Shown here: in pieces, positions 62,525 through 63,544 of the stretch
How the letters are laid out: each line of letters opens with the position of its first letter
Numbering within the stretch: position 1 is the first letter of the stretch
Assembly: GCA_902623545.1 (NCBI GenBank)
Contig: CACNUI010000006.1
Coordinates: 1 to 63,544 of the forward strand
Length of the DNA stretch: 63,544 bases
Origin: an uncultured Alphaproteobacteria bacterium
Lineage (GTDB): Bacteria > Pseudomonadota > Alphaproteobacteria > HIMB59 > GCA-002718135
Reading direction: 5' to 3'
Notes under the pieces: generated by a model
What the model was told of the DNA's origin: nothing
The model's input: only the letters and a program-made list of their open reading frames with translations
Database searches by the model: none
Made by a program: the position numbers and the translations under genes

Positions 62525-63154
62525 CTATAGTATTTCTTTGATTAATGGTATTGTTAATTGTCTTTTTTTTTCAAGAGATAAAGTGTCTAATTCTTTAACA
62601 ATTTTAATCATATTATCATAAGATCTATTTGCTCTGTTTAGTATGTAGTCAAAAATTTCAAAAGAATTAATTATAAATTGTTTTTCAATAAAAAGTTTAG
62701 TTAAAATATTTAATAACATATCATCATCGGGTTGATGAATGTATAAAAATTTAAATAATTGCAATCTTGAATATAAATCTGGTAAAGTGATGTCAATTTT
62801 ATTTAATTTTATTGAAGAAGAAATTAAAATCTTAAGTTTATTATTATTGCAGTGATTAATAATATGGAAGATATCTTCTTGATTGATGGAATTGTCAATA
62901 TCTTCCACAATGACGTTTTTTTTAACACTTATAATTTCTTTCAGATTTTTTTTGTAAATTAGTGATTCATTGTTATTTAGCCACATTTTGGCTAGAAAAG
63001 ATTTACCTGATTTTCTTGGGCCAATCAAAAAAACTGAGTTGTTATCTTCAAGAAATAGCCCATTATATGCTTCAATATTAGTTGAGTTTACATAAAAATT
63101 GGATTCGTTATATTTATTTGGAAATTTAAATTTAAAAATATTTTGTTTATTCAT
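62525..63154 (-). CDS. hda: DnaA-related regulatory ATPase, Hda/HdaA-like
   Basis: 209 residues of a DnaA-domain-III-like AAA+ protein. Walker A is [19 protein letters not shown] near residues 44-57, Walker B is VIVEDIDNS, and sensor/arginine-finger-like [16 protein letters not shown] is present; a DnaA DNA-binding domain IV is absent. Hda proteins with the beta clamp promote DnaA-ATP hydrolysis after initiation. The N-terminal clamp-binding motif (QL[SD]LP/F type) appears as QNIFKF at residues 4-9, a diverged form. The start overlaps the DUF2066-like gene by 4 bases, an arrangement I know from alphaproteobacteria. Confidence 0.82.
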   Translation of the reverse strand: MNKQNIFKFKFPNKYNESNFYVNSTNIEAYNGLFLEDNNSVFLIGPRKSGKSFLAKMWLNNNESLIYKKNLKEIISVKKNVIVEDIDNSINQEDIFHIINHCNNNKLKILISSSIKLNKIDITLPDLYSRLQLFKFLYIHQPDDDMLLNILTKLFIEKQFIINSFEIFDYILNRANRSYDNMIKIVKELDTLSLEKKRQLTIPLIKEIL

Positions 63155-63544
63155 TTTAGACTAATGTTGCATACAGAATCATCGACAACGATATTTAACC
63201 TTTTTTTTAAAAATAATAATCTTAACATTTTAAAATTACCATAAAAAATTAATTCATATTCATTATTATTTATAGAAATTTTTTGTAAATTTATTTTTTT
63301 AATATTAGAGACATCAGATATTAATTGCTTGATTTTTTTTAATTCTAATAAGTTAAAATAATTAATATTACAATTAATAGAAGCAATTTTGGTATTATCA
63401 ATTTTATTATGTATTTTCCAATTATTGACAACCAAGCTTTTTACATAAATTAATAATTCATCAATTTTATAATCATCAAAAATAAATTTATCAATTAAGT
63501 ACAGACGTCCTTCTGTAAAAATATATAGCGTATACTCTGTATTA
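63151..63544 (-). CDS. C-terminal part of a DUF2066-like protein (runs off window)
   Basis: The minus-strand frame is open from the window edge to the TAA at 63151 (about 130 codons), with no need for a start inside. It reads YTLYIFTEGRLYLIDKF near the edge and ends in alternating strands (YELIFYGNFKMLRLLFLKKRLNIVVDDSVCNISL). This strand pattern, ending in a lone lipid- or ligand-like beta region, and the position directly upstream of hda match the C-terminus of DUF2066 proteins. Function unknown. Low sequence conservation makes the family call tentative. Confidence 0.5.
   Translation of the reverse strand, partial: NTEYTLYIFTEGRLYLIDKFIFDDYKIDELLIYVKSLVVNNWKIHNKIDNTKIASINCNINYFNLLELKKIKQLISDVSNIKKINLQKISINNNEYELIFYGNFKMLRLLFLKKRLNIVVDDSVCNISLK

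Noticed and set aside
1..63544. tRNA, rRNA, CRISPR arrays, insertion sequences or prophage genes
   Set aside because: I looked in the spacers and saw no cloverleaf-like sequence, no regularly spaced repeats, no transposase or integrase frames and no terminal inverted repeats.

Overview
The window is 63.5 kb of very AT-rich, tightly packed bacterial chromosome. No intergenic stretch exceeds about 180 bases. I see no tRNA or rRNA genes, insertion sequences, phage genes or CRISPR arrays. Gene content and order (gyrA-ssb-uvrA, yajC-secD-secF opposite a DUF815 ATPase, serC-serA-DUF1015, an hda-type gene beside a DUF2066-like gene, alphaproteobacterial-type SerC, malate thiokinase with malyl-CoA lyase) point to an alphaproteobacterium. 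Low GC, overlapping genes and small spacers suggest a streamlined marine lineage such as SAR11/HIMB59-like bacterioplankton. The lineage is an inference, not a demonstrated placement.

Layout. 1-9.5 kb is housekeeping: 5' part of gyrA, ssb, uvrA, an Fe/Mn superoxide dismutase, SecDF-YajC, a DUF815 ATPase and an exported FKBP fused to a cysteine-less rhodanese. 9.5-13.4 kb holds two EamA/DMT exporters, an acylphosphatase, a class III aminotransferase and a Bcp peroxiredoxin. 13.4-19.4 kb is the most unusual part. It is an exceptionally AT-rich set of seven genes: GTP cyclohydrolase II with a degenerate N-terminal half, a RibD-type reductase without deaminase, a SAM methyltransferase, a GT4 glycosyltransferase, a 6-pyruvoyl-tetrahydropterin-synthase-like protein with altered active site, a BchC-like MDR dehydrogenase and a creatininase-family amidohydrolase. 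Together they look like an undescribed route from GTP to a modified (glycosylated and/or methylated) pyrimidine- or pterin-type small molecule. Next come a possible ADP-ribosyltransferase-fold protein, a histidine phosphatase and a 45-codon membrane peptide that I found by reading the minus strand.

20.6-23.6 kb is an mcl-mtkA-mtkB operon (malyl-CoA lyase plus malate-CoA ligase). The ligase subunits resemble SucCD but match malate thiokinase better. 23.6-34.9 kb carries SRAP and DUF4864 proteins, a LysE exporter, a three-domain kinase/M23/aminotransferase fusion, a pseudouridine-type kinase with PsuG, a nucleoside hydrolase, a PhyH dioxygenase, an orphan ABC-2 permease, an M20 amidohydrolase and an SLT-type lipoprotein. 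34.9-44.2 kb has htpG, a short SerA, SerC, DUF1015, a TrpB2-type enzyme, another EamA protein, a rhodanese and an iodotyrosine-deiodinase-like nitroreductase.

44.2-59.1 kb is a complete purine-catabolism locus. Minus strand, in transcription order: puuE, uraD, alc, allA, a BMP-type ABC importer (ATPase, two permeases, binding protein) and a gpt-like phosphoribosyltransferase. Plus strand: uraH, xdhABC, guaD and the membrane urate oxidase puuD. The two arms diverge from a 52-base spacer and together would convert imported guanine or xanthine to glyoxylate and urea. The malyl-CoA lyase encoded about 30 kb away could dispose of that glyoxylate. 59-63.5 kb returns to DNA repair (AlkA-type glycosylase), a fourth EamA protein, aspS, an Hda-like protein and a partial DUF2066-like gene.
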